Source: Rhodococcus sp. KRD162 (GTDB lineage: Bacteria > Actinomycetota > Actinomycetes > Mycobacteriales > Mycobacteriaceae). From it: 64,000 nucleotides of DNA. The DNA lies in NCBI RefSeq assembly GCF_017168335.1, contig NZ_JABFAU010000015.1, forward strand, positions 105,895-169,894, in the 5' to 3' direction. Below are positions 10,001 to 19,300 of this stretch, one piece after another (the first letter of the stretch is position 1; each line of letters begins with the position of its first letter). The notes under the pieces are model-generated. The model was not told where the DNA came from. It did not search any database and saw only the letters and a list, made by a program, of their open reading frames with translations. A program made the position numbers and the translations under genes.

Positions 10001-10325
10001 CTCTGGCCGCCTCGGCGAAACGCACCACTCCGTAGAATCCGTCGTGATCGGTGATGGCAATGGATTCGAGGCCGAGGCGTACCGCTTCCTCGACCATCTC
10101 CTCGGGTTGTGAGGCACCATCGAGAAAACTGAACGCCGAGTGCGCATGCAGTTCTGCGTACGGCGTCACCGACTGCGCGGGCCTGTCGATGCTGCGCTCG
10201 TAGAGATCCCGTTTTCGTGACCAGGCCGGGCTGTCGCCCCCGTCGCCTTCGACCACCGGCTTGGGACGTCCGGACAGGACACGCTCCATCTCCGACCAGG
10301 TAGGTGGTCCGTCGTTCCATCCCAT
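7050..10325 (-). CDS. dnaE2: Error-prone DNA polymerase III alpha subunit DnaE2
   Basis: 1091 residues. The ATG at 10325 follows a GGGGAGGG ribosome-binding site; the open frame upstream is non-coding. The PHP domain opens with YAELHAHSAFSFLDGA (about residue 50). The polymerase catalytic Asp cluster is visible in PPDIDIDIESDRREEA, and the protein ends with an OB-fold (RVLVGGTVTHRQRPATAGGVTFINLEDETG). The length matches mycobacterial DnaE2 (about 1.1 kb residues) rather than replicative DnaE1. In mycobacteria DnaE2 works with ImuA' and ImuB as a mutasome for damage-induced mutagenesis. The partner genes are at 17726-20127 here. A LexA-type box lies 32-47 bp upstream of the start. Confidence 0.96.
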   Translation of the reverse strand: MGWNDGPPTWSEMERVLSGRPKPVVEGDGGDSPAWSRKRDLYERSIDRPAQSVTPYAELHAHSAFSFLDGASQPEEMVEEAVRLGLESIAITDHDGFYGVVRFAEAARALGIGTVFGAELSLDTDRTRAGSTDPDGTHLLVLARGQEGYRRLSRRIAAAHLAGGVKGKPQYDIDDLTEAAGGHWQILTGCRKGHVRRALSRGGSEAAEAALRTLVDRFGPDRVTVELTRHGIADDDECNDALATLARKFGLPVIATTAAHYATPRSRRLAMAMAAVRARSSLDEAAGWLAPTGGAHLRSGAEMAELFEHYPGAVRGAVELGRQCSFDLTLIAPRLPPFEVPDGHTEISYLRRLTFEGAARRYGPQPANPAAYSQLEYELDIIERLEFPGYFLVVHDIVDFCKTHDILCQGRGSAANSAVCYAIGITNVDPVANKLLFERFLAPERDGPPDIDIDIESDRREEAIQHVYAKYGRTHAAQVANVITYRGKSSVRDMARALGFSQGQQDAWSKQVTRWSGIGEHEGEGIPESVLELARQIEGFPRHLGIHSGGMVICDRPIADVCPVEWATMENRSVLQWDKDDCAAVGLVKFDMLGLGMLSALHYMMDLIAEHKGIDIDLASIDLSEPQVYEMLQRADSVGVFQVESRAQMATLPRLKPRNFYDLVVEVALIRPGPIQGGSVHPYIKRRNGLEPVTFDHPSLKKALDRTLGVPLFQEQLMQMAIDVAGFSAADADQLRRAMGSKRSPEKMELLRGRFYDGMRDLHGITGAAADRIYEKLSAFANFGFPESHSQSFASLVFYSSWFKLHHPAAFCAGLLRAQPMGFYSPQSLVADARRHGVLVHGADVNASLGHANLEGNGLEIRMGLADVKFIGTALAQKIVDAREAHGPYLSFLDLTGRVELSVAQAEALATAGALGCFGITRREALWAAGAAAGERPGLLPGVGASTKAPALPGMTDLDLASADVWATGVSPNSYPTQFFRDRLDSLGVVPANRLLRIPDGDRVLVGGTVTHRQRPATAGGVTFINLEDETGMVNVVCSVGLWAKYRKLAITAPALLIRGKVQNAEGAVTVVADHLQLMDLRVASKSRDFR

Positions 10326-10356
10326 CGAGCCCTCCCCACACCGCATCGTCGCATGA

Positions 10357-10372
10357 TCGAACATTTGTTCTA
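10357..10372. promoter_or_regulatory. LexA (SOS) box upstream of dnaE2
   Basis: TCGAACATTTGTTCTA matches the actinobacterial LexA palindrome TCGAAC-N4-GTTCGA with one mismatch. It lies 32-47 bp upstream of dnaE2 and 79-94 bp upstream of the divergent MMPL gene, so it could affect both. Damage-inducible expression is inferred. Confidence 0.85.
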
Positions 10373-10450
10373 ATGAGAGCACGGGGGTCCGACATCGATC
10401 AACTACAGTCGAGACGCCACTTACCACTTCCACAGAGCCGGAGCACCGTC

Positions 10451-12580
10451 GTGACCCGTTGGGCCTCGTTCGTCGCATTGCACAAACGATGGGTGCTGGC
10501 GATCGTCGTCGCCGTTGTCGCTGTCGGCGGCGCAGTGGGACTGAGTGTCTTCTCGAAACTGAGCGAGGGCGGCTACACCGACGCAGGCAGTGAATCGTCC
10601 GAGGTGGCACGGTTGGTACAGGGCATCGGCCAGCCGACCCCGGACATCGTCGCGATCTACACAGCACCCGAGGGCGAGTCGATCGACGACATCGGACCAC
10701 AGGTGCAGGCGACCCTCGACACATTCAGCAGTCGGTACACCCTCGGCAACATCAGCTCCTACTGGACAGCAGACCCGGTCACCAAAGAATTTCTGGTCTC
10801 GAAAGACCGCACCAAAGCCCTGGCGACGATCTCCCTCGGAGCGAACTCGGGCGTCACGTTCAACACGTTCGGAGAACTCCCTCCCCAACTCGTCGTACCC
10901 GGTGTGGAATCGCAGTTCGCCGGCGCGTCCGTGGTGGGAGTCTCGCTCAGCCAAACCCTCGAAAGCGACCTGATCCGTTCCGAGATCATCGCCGTCCCCA
11001 TTACTCTGCTACTGCTGGTCTTCATCTTCGGCGGGGTGATCGCCGCGGCGGTCCCGGTGTTCGTCGGCATCCTGAGCGTACTCAGCTCCCTGGCCATCCT
11101 GCGTGTACTGACCGAGTTCACCGACGTCAGCTCGTTTTCGGTCAACGTCGCCTCGTTGCTGGGGCTCGGCTTGGCGATCGACTACGGACTGTTCATCGTC
11201 AGTCGATTCCGCGAGGAACTACGCAGTGGGTCGACGACGATCGACGCAACCGTCCGGACCGTGTCCACTGCAGGCAAAACCGTCGTCTTCTCGGGTTTGC
11301 TGTTGATCTGCGCGTTCGCGGGCATGCTGGTATTCCCACAGGCGGTGATCCGATCACTCGGGTTCGGAGCCATGGCGGCAGTGGCGAGCGCGGCCGTCCT
11401 GTCCTTGACCGCAGTTCCCGCACTGCTCGCGATTCTCGGTACGCGCATCAACTCCTGGACCTGGTCACGCTCGGCGTCCGATCGCAGCGATGCCCGTGCA
11501 CACAAGTTCTGGGGTGGCGTCGTCACGCGAGTGATGAAGCACCCGGGAATCGTCGCTACCGCCATCGTCGCCGGGCTGTTGATCCTCGCTGCCCCGATAC
11601 GCGGGATCTCGCTGGGCGAGGTCGACTACACCGCGCTTCCGAAAGACAATGCGGCACGCATGGCATTCGAGACCCTCGGCACCGACTTCGAGTCGACCGG
11701 CGAGGGTGCCACTGTGGTTCTGCGCGGCCTGGACGGCGTCAAACCCCAGGGTGCACCCATCGCGGAACTGACCTCCGCCGTGGAGTCCACCCCTGGTATC
11801 GCCCGCGCCGAGTTCCTCGGCTCCAAAGACGATTTCGTGACGCTGCAGGCGTCCTACAGTGAACCCACCGGTGGGCTGAGCGAGGCCGAATCTCAATCCG
11901 AGGCGGTGGCTGCACTGCGCTCGATCACCCCGCCGAACGGCACCGAGATTCTCGTCGGCGGTGCGCGTGCCAACATCGACGACGGCAACGCAGCAATCGC
12001 GAAATGGTTACCGGTGATGATCGCGATCATGGTCGTCTCGACGCTGGTGTTGCTGTTCCTCGCGTTCGGTTCGCTGGTGCTACCGATCAAAGCGGTACTC
12101 ATGGCCGGTCTGAGCTTGGGCGCGACCTTTGGGGCACTGACCTGGGTGTTCCAGGACGGTCACGGCACCGGCCTGCTCGGAGTGACGCCGGGACCGCTGG
12201 AATCGACGTTCGTCGTTCTCATTCTCGCCGTCATCTTCGGCTTGTCGACCGATTACGAGGTGTTCCTGATGTCGCGCATGGTGGAGGCTCGAGCTGCAGG
12301 TGCCACCACCGAGGACGCGGTGATATTCGGCGCACAACGAACCGGCCGTATCGTGACTGCGGCGGCATTGATCTTGATCGTCGTGACGGGAGCGTTCACC
12401 ATCTCGGGTCTGTCGATCATGAAATTCCTCGGCGTCGGCGTGATTCTGGCCCTGGTCATCGACGCCACCATCATCCGCATGCTGCTGGTTCCGTCGTTGG
12501 TCAAGCTCATGGGTGAGGCAAATTGGTGGGCACCGGCATGGATGAAGAAGGTGCACGAGAAAGCCGGTATCGGACACTAG
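10451..12580 (+). CDS. MMPL-family RND transporter
   Basis: 709 residues from the GTG at 10451, which has GGAG seven bases upstream; an ATG at 10373 is possible but has no good ribosome-binding site. The twelve-helix MMPL layout is visible: an N-terminal helix (WVLAIVVAVVAVGG), a first periplasmic loop, then two membrane bundles. The paired proton-relay helices read GLGLAIDYGLFIVSRFREE and IFGLSTDYEVFLMSR. MMPL proteins export lipids and other hydrophobic molecules across the inner membrane of mycolata. At about 700 residues this is the short class, lacking the long extra domains of MmpL3. The downstream acyl-CoA reductase gene begins 34 bp later on the same strand, which would fit a lipid role. 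Confidence 0.92.
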   Translation: MTRWASFVALHKRWVLAIVVAVVAVGGAVGLSVFSKLSEGGYTDAGSESSEVARLVQGIGQPTPDIVAIYTAPEGESIDDIGPQVQATLDTFSSRYTLGNISSYWTADPVTKEFLVSKDRTKALATISLGANSGVTFNTFGELPPQLVVPGVESQFAGASVVGVSLSQTLESDLIRSEIIAVPITLLLLVFIFGGVIAAAVPVFVGILSVLSSLAILRVLTEFTDVSSFSVNVASLLGLGLAIDYGLFIVSRFREELRSGSTTIDATVRTVSTAGKTVVFSGLLLICAFAGMLVFPQAVIRSLGFGAMAAVASAAVLSLTAVPALLAILGTRINSWTWSRSASDRSDARAHKFWGGVVTRVMKHPGIVATAIVAGLLILAAPIRGISLGEVDYTALPKDNAARMAFETLGTDFESTGEGATVVLRGLDGVKPQGAPIAELTSAVESTPGIARAEFLGSKDDFVTLQASYSEPTGGLSEAESQSEAVAALRSITPPNGTEILVGGARANIDDGNAAIAKWLPVMIAIMVVSTLVLLFLAFGSLVLPIKAVLMAGLSLGATFGALTWVFQDGHGTGLLGVTPGPLESTFVVLILAVIFGLSTDYEVFLMSRMVEARAAGATTEDAVIFGAQRTGRIVTAAALILIVVTGAFTISGLSIMKFLGVGVILALVIDATIIRMLLVPSLVKLMGEANWWAPAWMKKVHEKAGIGH

Positions 12581-12614
12581 CACCGGAACTTACCTTGGAG
12601 TAAGGTCGGCTCGC

Positions 12615-14615
12615 ATGGCGAACTTTATCGTGACCGGCGGTACCGGGTTTCTCGGAAAGAACGTCTTGTCTCAACTGCTCGAGCGCGATGCGAATGCCGT
12701 GATCCACGTATTGGTGCGTTCACAGTCCGTTGCCCGCCTCGAGCGGTTGGCGAAAGAACTCGACGGCGGCGATCGTATTCGTCCCCTGATCGGCGACCTC
12801 ACCGAACCCGAGCTCGGGCTCTCCGAACTCCCGTCCGACATCGACCACATACTCCATCTCGGAGCCGTCTACGACCTGACGGCGGGCGACGAGCAAACAC
12901 CGACCAATGTCGCCGGAACCGCCTCGGTGATCGACCTTGCCGACAAGACCGGTGCCCGTCTGCATCACATCTCCTCGATCGCCGTTGCAGGCGACTATCG
13001 AGGATCGTTCTCCGAGAACGATTTCGACCTCGGACAGGGATTCCCGACGGCGTATCACCGCACCAAGTTCGAATCCGAGAAGCTGGTCCGGGACAGCACG
13101 GTGGACTGGCGTGTCTACCGGCCCGCAGCGATCATCGGTCACTCCGAGACCGGGGCGATCGACAAGATCGACGGCCCGTACTACTTCTTCCCGTTCTTCG
13201 CGGAACTGGCCAAGCTACCGTCGATCCTGCCGATCACGGTGCCGAAGATGGGAGCCACCAACCTCGTTCCGGTGGACTACGTGGCCGAGGCCATCGTCGA
13301 ACTCGTTCATCGAGACACTGCTCCCCACAGTGTGTTCCATTTGGTGAACCCGACTCCGCAGTCGATGGCCGAGGTGTATTCGGCATTCTCTTCGGCTGCC
13401 GGCTCCCGGGCGAAGATCGTCGACGTCCCCGGCGCGCTTGTCGCTCCTGTCGTTGCCCCCAAATCCAGGGCTGTCCGCAAGCAGCGCGACGCGGCCCTTC
13501 GCGACGTCGGTGTACCCCCGGTCATGCTCGAGCACCTGACCCTGCCGACAGTGTTCGACTCGGCGCTGACTCAGCAGGCGTTGCAGGGCAGCTCGATCAC
13601 CCCACCTCCTTTGCGTACGTATGCCGATCGGGTATGGACGTACTGGCGGGAGAACTTCGATCCCAAGCGAAATCGTCGAAACGATCCGCGCGGACCGCTG
13701 TTCGGCCGCCACATCATCGTCACCGGTGGCTCGTCGGGCATCGGCCGCGCCAGTGCCGAAGCGGCCGCACGCAAGGGCGCGGTGGTGATCCTTCTCGCAC
13801 GCGGTCAGGATCAACTCGACGAGGTGGTCGAGCACATCCGCGAAGCGGGCGGCACGGCATACGGCTATCCGTGCGATGTGACCGACAGCGAGTCGGTGGA
13901 CCACACCGTGAAAACCATTCTGAGCGAACACGGTCACGTCGACATGCTGGTGAACAGCGCCGGCCGCTCGATCCGCCGGTCAATCTATCGGTCGACCGAT
14001 CGGCTGCACGACTACGAACGCACCATGGCCGTCAACTACTTCGGGGCAATCAGATTGATGCTTGCGCTGCTGCCACACATGCACGAACGTCAGTTCGGGC
14101 ACGTGGTGAACATCTCCAGCGCTGCGGTTCTCGGACATCCACCTCGATTCTCCGCCTATGTGGCCAGCAAAGCCGCACTCGACGGATTCACCGATGTTGC
14201 TGCGGCCGAAACACTCTCGGATGGAATCACGTACACCACCATCCACATGCCCCTGGTGGACACTCCGATGATCACCCCGACGGGAGACAAGAACGTCGGC
14301 CCGGTGCTCTCACCCGAGAGGGCCGCCGCGATGGTGATCCGCGCGCTGAGCGACAAACCCAAACGAATCGACACGCCGCTGGGGACACTCGGGCAGTTCG
14401 GTGCCATCTTCGCCCCCAAGGGCAAAGACCGCACGATGCACCAGCACTACCGAAAGTTCCCCGAATCCGCTGCTGCCAAAGGCGAAGTGCCGGAATCCGT
14501 CGAAACTGGGAAAGTGCCCTACCGAGTTCGGCCGTACGACCCGAAGACACCGAGTGCCCGTATCGGCAAGGTTGTGCGCCGTATCGGCAGATTGGTTCCC
14601 GGCACCAGTTGGTGA
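12615..14615 (+). CDS. acrA1: Two-domain fatty acyl-CoA reductase (AcrA1-type)
   Basis: 666 residues. The N-terminal half is an extended SDR of the male-sterility/acyl-CoA reductase type: VTGGTGFLGKNVL at the start, LHLGAVYDL, and an active-site YHRTK near residue 155. The second half, from about 368, is a classical SDR: VTGGSSGIGRASA, NSAGRS, a catalytic Ser in VVNISSAAV, then YVASKAALDGF. This fusion matches M. tuberculosis Rv3391 (AcrA1) in domain order and size. Related enzymes reduce fatty acyl-CoA through aldehyde to alcohol, as in wax ester synthesis. A GGAGTAAGG lies upstream of the ATG. It probably shares a transcript with the MMPL gene 34 bp upstream. Confidence 0.88.
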   Translation: MANFIVTGGTGFLGKNVLSQLLERDANAVIHVLVRSQSVARLERLAKELDGGDRIRPLIGDLTEPELGLSELPSDIDHILHLGAVYDLTAGDEQTPTNVAGTASVIDLADKTGARLHHISSIAVAGDYRGSFSENDFDLGQGFPTAYHRTKFESEKLVRDSTVDWRVYRPAAIIGHSETGAIDKIDGPYYFFPFFAELAKLPSILPITVPKMGATNLVPVDYVAEAIVELVHRDTAPHSVFHLVNPTPQSMAEVYSAFSSAAGSRAKIVDVPGALVAPVVAPKSRAVRKQRDAALRDVGVPPVMLEHLTLPTVFDSALTQQALQGSSITPPPLRTYADRVWTYWRENFDPKRNRRNDPRGPLFGRHIIVTGGSSGIGRASAEAAARKGAVVILLARGQDQLDEVVEHIREAGGTAYGYPCDVTDSESVDHTVKTILSEHGHVDMLVNSAGRSIRRSIYRSTDRLHDYERTMAVNYFGAIRLMLALLPHMHERQFGHVVNISSAAVLGHPPRFSAYVASKAALDGFTDVAAAETLSDGITYTTIHMPLVDTPMITPTGDKNVGPVLSPERAAAMVIRALSDKPKRIDTPLGTLGQFGAIFAPKGKDRTMHQHYRKFPESAAAKGEVPESVETGKVPYRVRPYDPKTPSARIGKVVRRIGRLVPGTSW

Positions 14616-14623
14616 CGCGCGCG

Positions 14624-15388
14624 TCATGAGGCGACGGCCGTCCACAGAGTCCAGCGATCACGTTCGATCAACTCACCGGGAGCCAGGCGATCGCGTAGGT
14701 ACTCGACCAACTCCGCAAGTTCGATGCCGGAGAGTTCGTGCAGGATCGAACGCCCGATCCTGCCGGCGATCTCGGTCAGGTACTGCTCGCGATCGGCGTA
14801 GCGTCGACGAGTCTCCCAGAGTGGTTGCGTTGCAACCTCGCCGAAACCCGCCAGAGTCAAGGCGGTCGATACGGCCGCGAGGTCGTGTCGTCGTCTACCC
14901 TCGACGTCCGTCAACCGGGGAAACGCCTCGAAGAGATAACCACGCGGGTTCGTAGGCGATCCTGCCCGGGTCGCGTCCTCGCTCGTCCGATCCTGAACGA
15001 TCGCAACGCCGCCCGGCCGCAGCAACCGGAACGCCTCGGTCGCGAGCGCCGAGGCGTCGGGCAGATGATGAACGAGTGCGCGAGCGAACACGATGTCAGC
15101 ACGACCGTCGGGTAGACCCGTGTGCTCGGCGGGTGCACGCTCGAAAACGATGTCCGCGGGCGACGACGCGCGGGCGGACTCCAAGATCGGTGCACTCGAA
15201 TCGATGGCCGTGACATGCGCTCCCAGAGATCGCCATGCGCGGGCATAGGTACCTCCACCACACCCGAGATCGACGACGTGCGCGCCGGCCGGATCGACGA
15301 TGGCGGTGATCGCGGCAACCCAGGAGGAGTCGGCCTCGCGGCCGGAATAGGTGTCGCCGTTGGCTGGATCTGCGAAGTCGATGGGCAT
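14624..15388 (-). CDS. Class I SAM-dependent methyltransferase
   Basis: 254 residues from the ATG at 15388 (a GTG at 15409 adds seven). The Rossmann motif I reads VVDLGCGGGTYARAW, followed by the acidic VTAIDSS strand, then the post-motif ARALVHHLPD and LRLLRPGG-like LLRPGGVAIVQD. This is the Methyltransf_11/25 class. Its substrate cannot be told from sequence. It is convergent with acrA1 (8 bp apart) and divergent from the ArsR-type regulator at 15444, 55 bp away, which may control it. Confidence 0.88.
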   Translation of the reverse strand: MPIDFADPANGDTYSGREADSSWVAAITAIVDPAGAHVVDLGCGGGTYARAWRSLGAHVTAIDSSAPILESARASSPADIVFERAPAEHTGLPDGRADIVFARALVHHLPDASALATEAFRLLRPGGVAIVQDRTSEDATRAGSPTNPRGYLFEAFPRLTDVEGRRRHDLAAVSTALTLAGFGEVATQPLWETRRRYADREQYLTEIAGRIGRSILHELSGIELAELVEYLRDRLAPGELIERDRWTLWTAVAS

Positions 15389-15443
15389 ACGAACAAGTAC
15401 ACCGGGCACAATTACCCGACACCACCATTTAGTGTGGGACTAC

Positions 15444-16403
15444 ATGCTCGCATTGCACCTCAGGGCCGCCGACCTGGCGGACACGTCGTTGACCGTCTCG
15501 CCGCTGTTCGAGACGGTCCTGAGCCTGCGGGCGTGGACCTCGCCGGCCCGGCATCGTCTGCACGAACCGTGGCGTCGACGCGTCCTGCCGGCATGGAAGC
15601 ACTGTGACACCGAAATGCTGACCGCATTGGTCTCCCCCGACGGGCGAATCCCGGACTTCATCGCTCCCAGACCGCCCAGCACATCACCTACTTTCGCCGA
15701 CGAAATCGCGGTTGTCGGAGCGACACCGGCAACGGAGATGCGACGCGATATCGCCGCAGCCTTCTCCACAGACGTTCCGGCGGTCCTCATCGGCCCGTCC
15801 CGCACCGTGCGCACGCGTGTCGTCCACGCGCTGTCTCGGTATTGGACGGCGTGCCTCGAACCCGACTGGGCCCGGATTCGAGCGGTTCTCGATGGCGATG
15901 TCGACTACCGAGCGCAGCAGCTCTCACACTTCGGGGCACGAAAGATGTTCGAGCAACTCGACTCTCGAGTTCGATGGGACGACGGCGTGCTGTGGGTCGA
16001 TCGGCTCGAAAATCAGGTGTGGGTCGATGTCGAGGGACGTGGACTTCCGCTGATTCCGTCGGTCTTCGTGCACGGCGCTGTCACCCAGACGAGCCCGACG
16101 CGCGCCCCGTCCCTGGTGTATCCGGCCCGCGGACGAGGCGCTGTGTGGAACAGCGCACCCGAGACCCCCAGCCGAGCGCTGACGAATCTTCTCGGGCCCC
16201 AGCGCGCAACGATCCTCACCGCGCTGGACGTGCCGACCACCACCGGCACACTTGCGACCGCACTGGGAGTCTCACCCAGTGCGGCCAGTCAGCATCTTCG
16301 TGTGCTGCGAGAGGGAGCACTGGTGCGCCGTATCAGACAGGGACGGTCGGTGCTGTACGTACGCACGACGCTCGGGGAAGAGTTGGTTCGAGCGCAACAG
16401 TAG
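15444..16403 (+). CDS. ArsR-type regulator with DUF5937 N-terminal domain
   Basis: 319 residues from the ATG at 15444, which has GGGA six bases upstream and matches the usual family start (LALHLRAADLA). The first 220 residues are the DUF5937 region found only in actinobacterial regulators, with unknown ligand. The last 80 residues are a winged helix-turn-helix: LLGPQRATILTAL, then TTTGTLATALGVSPSAASQHLRVLREGALV, and a wing RQGRSVLYVRT. No Cys pair typical of metal-sensing ArsR proteins is present in the wHTH. Regulation of the divergent methyltransferase is a reasonable inference. Confidence 0.88.
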   Translation: MLALHLRAADLADTSLTVSPLFETVLSLRAWTSPARHRLHEPWRRRVLPAWKHCDTEMLTALVSPDGRIPDFIAPRPPSTSPTFADEIAVVGATPATEMRRDIAAAFSTDVPAVLIGPSRTVRTRVVHALSRYWTACLEPDWARIRAVLDGDVDYRAQQLSHFGARKMFEQLDSRVRWDDGVLWVDRLENQVWVDVEGRGLPLIPSVFVHGAVTQTSPTRAPSLVYPARGRGAVWNSAPETPSRALTNLLGPQRATILTALDVPTTTGTLATALGVSPSAASQHLRVLREGALVRRIRQGRSVLYVRTTLGEELVRAQQ

Positions 16404-16417
16404 TGCTGCCGTGAGAT

Positions 16418-16927
16418 TCAGTGCAGCAGAGCCTTACCCCAGACCCGCAGGAATCCCTGACTCAGGTACGTCACAGTGCCGATGGCCAGCACCCATTTCG
16501 TGGTGCTGACGACCGTGGTAGCGCGGACGACGGTGTCGGTGATCTGTTCCCGGTTGTCCACCAGTATCAGTCCGACGATGTTCTCGATGTAGTCCCCTGC
16601 CGCGGAGACGACGGGCGCAACGGCCAACGCCGTCGTCGCCGTAGGGCTGAGCGGAGTCTTCGCCGCCAGGCTACGTGCGCCTGCCCTGAGTGCAACGGCA
16701 TAGATAGGGGGATGGACGAAGTCGGGCAGATAGTGGCTGCGGAAGCGAGCGAGCTCGGTGTCGTCCATGCTCGCGAGTATCTGCCGATAACGCTGGGCTG
16801 ACCACGCCGTTTGCACGGCAAGCACTTTCGGGGCCGAGGGGCCGAGCAGTCGGGCGATGTTGGCCTGGGATACCACGAACAGCGCCGACCATCCGAGCAT
16901 TCTACGATCGAGCGCACTCAGTGACAT
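16418..16927 (-). CDS. Small membrane protein of unknown function
   Basis: 169 residues from the ATG at 16927, preceded by AGGATTTT. I do not recognise a named domain. Likely membrane segments are the first helix (MLGWSALFVVSQANIARLL), a mid-protein stretch around SPTATTALAVAPVVSAAGDYIENIVGLI, and a C-terminal stretch WVLAIGTVTYLSQGFLRVW. The central part is charged (ASMDDTELARFRSHYLPDF). The gene lies 11 bp downstream of the alpha/beta hydrolase stop on the same strand, so the two probably share a transcript. Confidence 0.7.
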   Translation of the reverse strand: MSLSALDRRMLGWSALFVVSQANIARLLGPSAPKVLAVQTAWSAQRYRQILASMDDTELARFRSHYLPDFVHPPIYAVALRAGARSLAAKTPLSPTATTALAVAPVVSAAGDYIENIVGLILVDNREQITDTVVRATTVVSTTKWVLAIGTVTYLSQGFLRVWGKALLH

Positions 16928-16938
16928 GCCTGAAAATC

Positions 16939-17703
16939 CTAGTGCGTCAGAAACGAAAGAACTGCGGCCTCGAACGCCGAGTATCCGTCGCGATGGATGC
17001 TGTGCCCGGTGCGGAACGCCTCGACGCGGCAGGTCGGAATCTCGGCGACCATCGCGTCGAGCCGATCCGGATCGACCATTCCGCCGGGACCACCGCGGAG
17101 GATCAACGTCGGAGCAGTGATGTCGGCCAACGATTTCCACCACTGCGGATTCGGCCGACGAAACTGATCCAGAGCAGTTGCCGTCATCGATCGGTCGAAC
17201 GCGAGTACTGCGCGGGGATGAAGAACGACGCTGGTCGCTGCGTGCCAGAGTTCGGTGATCGACGGCATTCTGCCGGTCAGGGTCGGCGGAGCGTCCCCGG
17301 GCCGAATCGGTATCGGAAGTTCTTCGAGCACCAGACGGCGAACGAGCGTCGGGCGGCGCTGCGCGAGCAGTGAGACTGCATATCCGCCCAGGGAATGCCC
17401 GACGAGATCGACCTCGGTGAGCGCGAGGTGGTCGACGAGGCCGAGCAGGTCGTCTCCGAAGGAATCGAACTCGTACGTGGGTGTGTGAGCGCTCTTGCCG
17501 TGCCCGCGCAGATCGACGGTGATGACGTGACGACCGTGGTCGGTCAGTGCTCGGACGAACCGATCCCAGGTACTGCTGTCCCCGCCCATGCCGTGCACCA
17601 GCATCACCGGCACCTGCGTCGCACTCCGGTGTTCCACCGGGGCGAACGAGTGATAGGCGATATCGACTCCATCGAGGTCGACCGTCTCCGACATCATCTG
17701 CAT
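16939..17703 (-). CDS. Alpha/beta-fold hydrolase
   Basis: 254 residues. It has the oxyanion-hole region LVHGMGGDSSTW, the strand-turn DLRGHGKSA, the nucleophile elbow GHSLGGY (Ser near residue 104), an acid in the GGPGGMVDPDRL region and a late catalytic His in FRTGHSIHRDGY. The substrate is unknown. The ATG at 17694 is an alternative start three residues inside. The gene lies 22 bp downstream of imuB on the same strand and could be read through from the imuA'-imuB operon. Confidence 0.88.
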   Translation of the reverse strand: MQMMSETVDLDGVDIAYHSFAPVEHRSATQVPVMLVHGMGGDSSTWDRFVRALTDHGRHVITVDLRGHGKSAHTPTYEFDSFGDDLLGLVDHLALTEVDLVGHSLGGYAVSLLAQRRPTLVRRLVLEELPIPIRPGDAPPTLTGRMPSITELWHAATSVVLHPRAVLAFDRSMTATALDQFRRPNPQWWKSLADITAPTLILRGGPGGMVDPDRLDAMVAEIPTCRVEAFRTGHSIHRDGYSAFEAAVLSFLTH

Positions 17704-17725
17704 TGCATCGACGGTAGCGGTGTCG

Positions 17726-19300
17726 CTATTCGTAGATCCCCTCCACCCGCCATCGACCTTCGTCGAACACCAGCAGCAACGCTCTCTCGTCGTCGAGCAC
17801 CACCTGTGCCCGCGCCGTCGGCCCCGTCGACGTGTGACCGCTGTCCCACCACCGCTCGTCCACCGGCCATGGCCCGGCCAGTCCGGTCAGTTCCCATTCC
17901 TTGGTTCCCCAGCGCAGCCGGGCCGGTGACGCATCGAACACACCGCGGTCGGTGACGCCGACTCCCGTTCCCGTCCGGTTCATCAGCGTCACCGTAGGTC
18001 GGGTCTCTATCACTGCTGCCGGAGCAGGCTCGGGTAGCCGTCCCGGCCAGGGGTGGGACGGATCGGACATCGGCACCAACTCGTCTCCGAGTGGACGCAG
18101 CGTGATCCGCTCGGCCGGCCCCCGGCCACCGCTGAGAACACCACCCAGCACCGAGTCACCGCCGAGTAGACCTTGAACGCGCACCAACGCCCGACGCGCT
18201 CTCTCGTCGTCGTCGCCCACACTGCCCCACAGCCCCAGCTGCAGCTCTCCCGCTGCCACCACTTCTATGGGCTCGAGCCGCAGAACGGTGATAGCGGACG
18301 TCGGCTTGTTCTCGCTGCGCCCGGTGATCCAGCCGTCGAGTTGCCATCGCACACGATCGGCTGTGCCCTCCGGTGTCAACGGCTCGGCGCAGCGCCAGAT
18401 CCGCGACAGATTCTCGCCGTTGCCGGTACTGGCATGCACCAGCAGACGAGTGCATGCAACGGCAGCGGCGGCGAGCTTGGTGTGCAACTGATCGGCCAAC
18501 CCGCGCCCGGCGAATGCAGCGGCGTCGACCCGATCGATCGGTGGATCGCACAGATACTCCACATCGAGGTCCGGTGGTAGAGCCCGGGCCGACGGCGGAC
18601 GTTCGGGCTCGCCTCGGGCACTACGATGCGCCAGCACCGCGTCGGTACCGAATCGCGACGCCACATCCCCCGGAGACAGTGCAGCGAAGTCGCCGACGGT
18701 CCGTAAACCCAAGCGCCGCAACAGGTCCACCAGCTCACCGCGGTCGGCAGCGGACATACTCGGCTCGGCCGAGAGTTCTGCCACCGGCAACGGCGCGAGA
18801 AAGCCTGCACCGCCACCACGCGGCACCACCTGTGCGTACCGCGCGGCGACGACCGCAGTGGACAACTCGTCTGCGATACCGATCTGACATTCCACACCGA
18901 CAGCCGACGCTTGGTCCATCAACCGTTCCGCGGCCCGATGCTCGGTGCCGAAATACCGGCCGACACCGCGGGCCGCGACAACCAACAAACCGGGCCGTAG
19001 TACTTCGACTCCCGGCGCGATGGCGGCGACAGCAGAGACCACGGGCTCGAACAGTCGCGCATCGCGATCGGTATCGGCCAGAGCAACGTGCACGTCCGGG
19101 CACCGTGCCTGCGCTTCTCTACGCCGTAGGCCACGTTTGATGCCCGATGCTCGTGCCGTCGCCGAGCAGGCAACCACTCGATTCGCCGAGGTGACGACCA
19201 CCGGATGCGTCGCGGGGAGATCGGCCTGGGCAGCTGCTGCGACGGCAGGCCAATCGGGACACCACAGCGCCAGGACACGACTGGAGCGGTCGATACTCAT
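17726..19300 (-). CDS. imuB: ImuB, catalytically inactive Y-family polymerase-like mutasome subunit
   Basis: 524 residues starting with [17 protein letters not shown]. The ATG at 19300 overlaps the imuA' stop as ATGA, so translation is coupled. The fold follows DinB/UmuC (thumb-like helix-hairpin-helix [19 protein letters not shown] near residue 195). However, the strand that carries the first catalytic Asp in active Y-family enzymes reads LALWCPDWP. That is the known signature of ImuB, an adaptor that binds DnaE2 and the beta clamp. The C-terminal region (after about 340) is the ImuB-specific extension. In mycobacteria ImuB, ImuA' and DnaE2 act together. Confidence 0.94.
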   Translation of the reverse strand: MSIDRSSRVLALWCPDWPAVAAAAQADLPATHPVVVTSANRVVACSATARASGIKRGLRRREAQARCPDVHVALADTDRDARLFEPVVSAVAAIAPGVEVLRPGLLVVAARGVGRYFGTEHRAAERLMDQASAVGVECQIGIADELSTAVVAARYAQVVPRGGGAGFLAPLPVAELSAEPSMSAADRGELVDLLRRLGLRTVGDFAALSPGDVASRFGTDAVLAHRSARGEPERPPSARALPPDLDVEYLCDPPIDRVDAAAFAGRGLADQLHTKLAAAAVACTRLLVHASTGNGENLSRIWRCAEPLTPEGTADRVRWQLDGWITGRSENKPTSAITVLRLEPIEVVAAGELQLGLWGSVGDDDERARRALVRVQGLLGGDSVLGGVLSGGRGPAERITLRPLGDELVPMSDPSHPWPGRLPEPAPAAVIETRPTVTLMNRTGTGVGVTDRGVFDASPARLRWGTKEWELTGLAGPWPVDERWWDSGHTSTGPTARAQVVLDDERALLLVFDEGRWRVEGIYE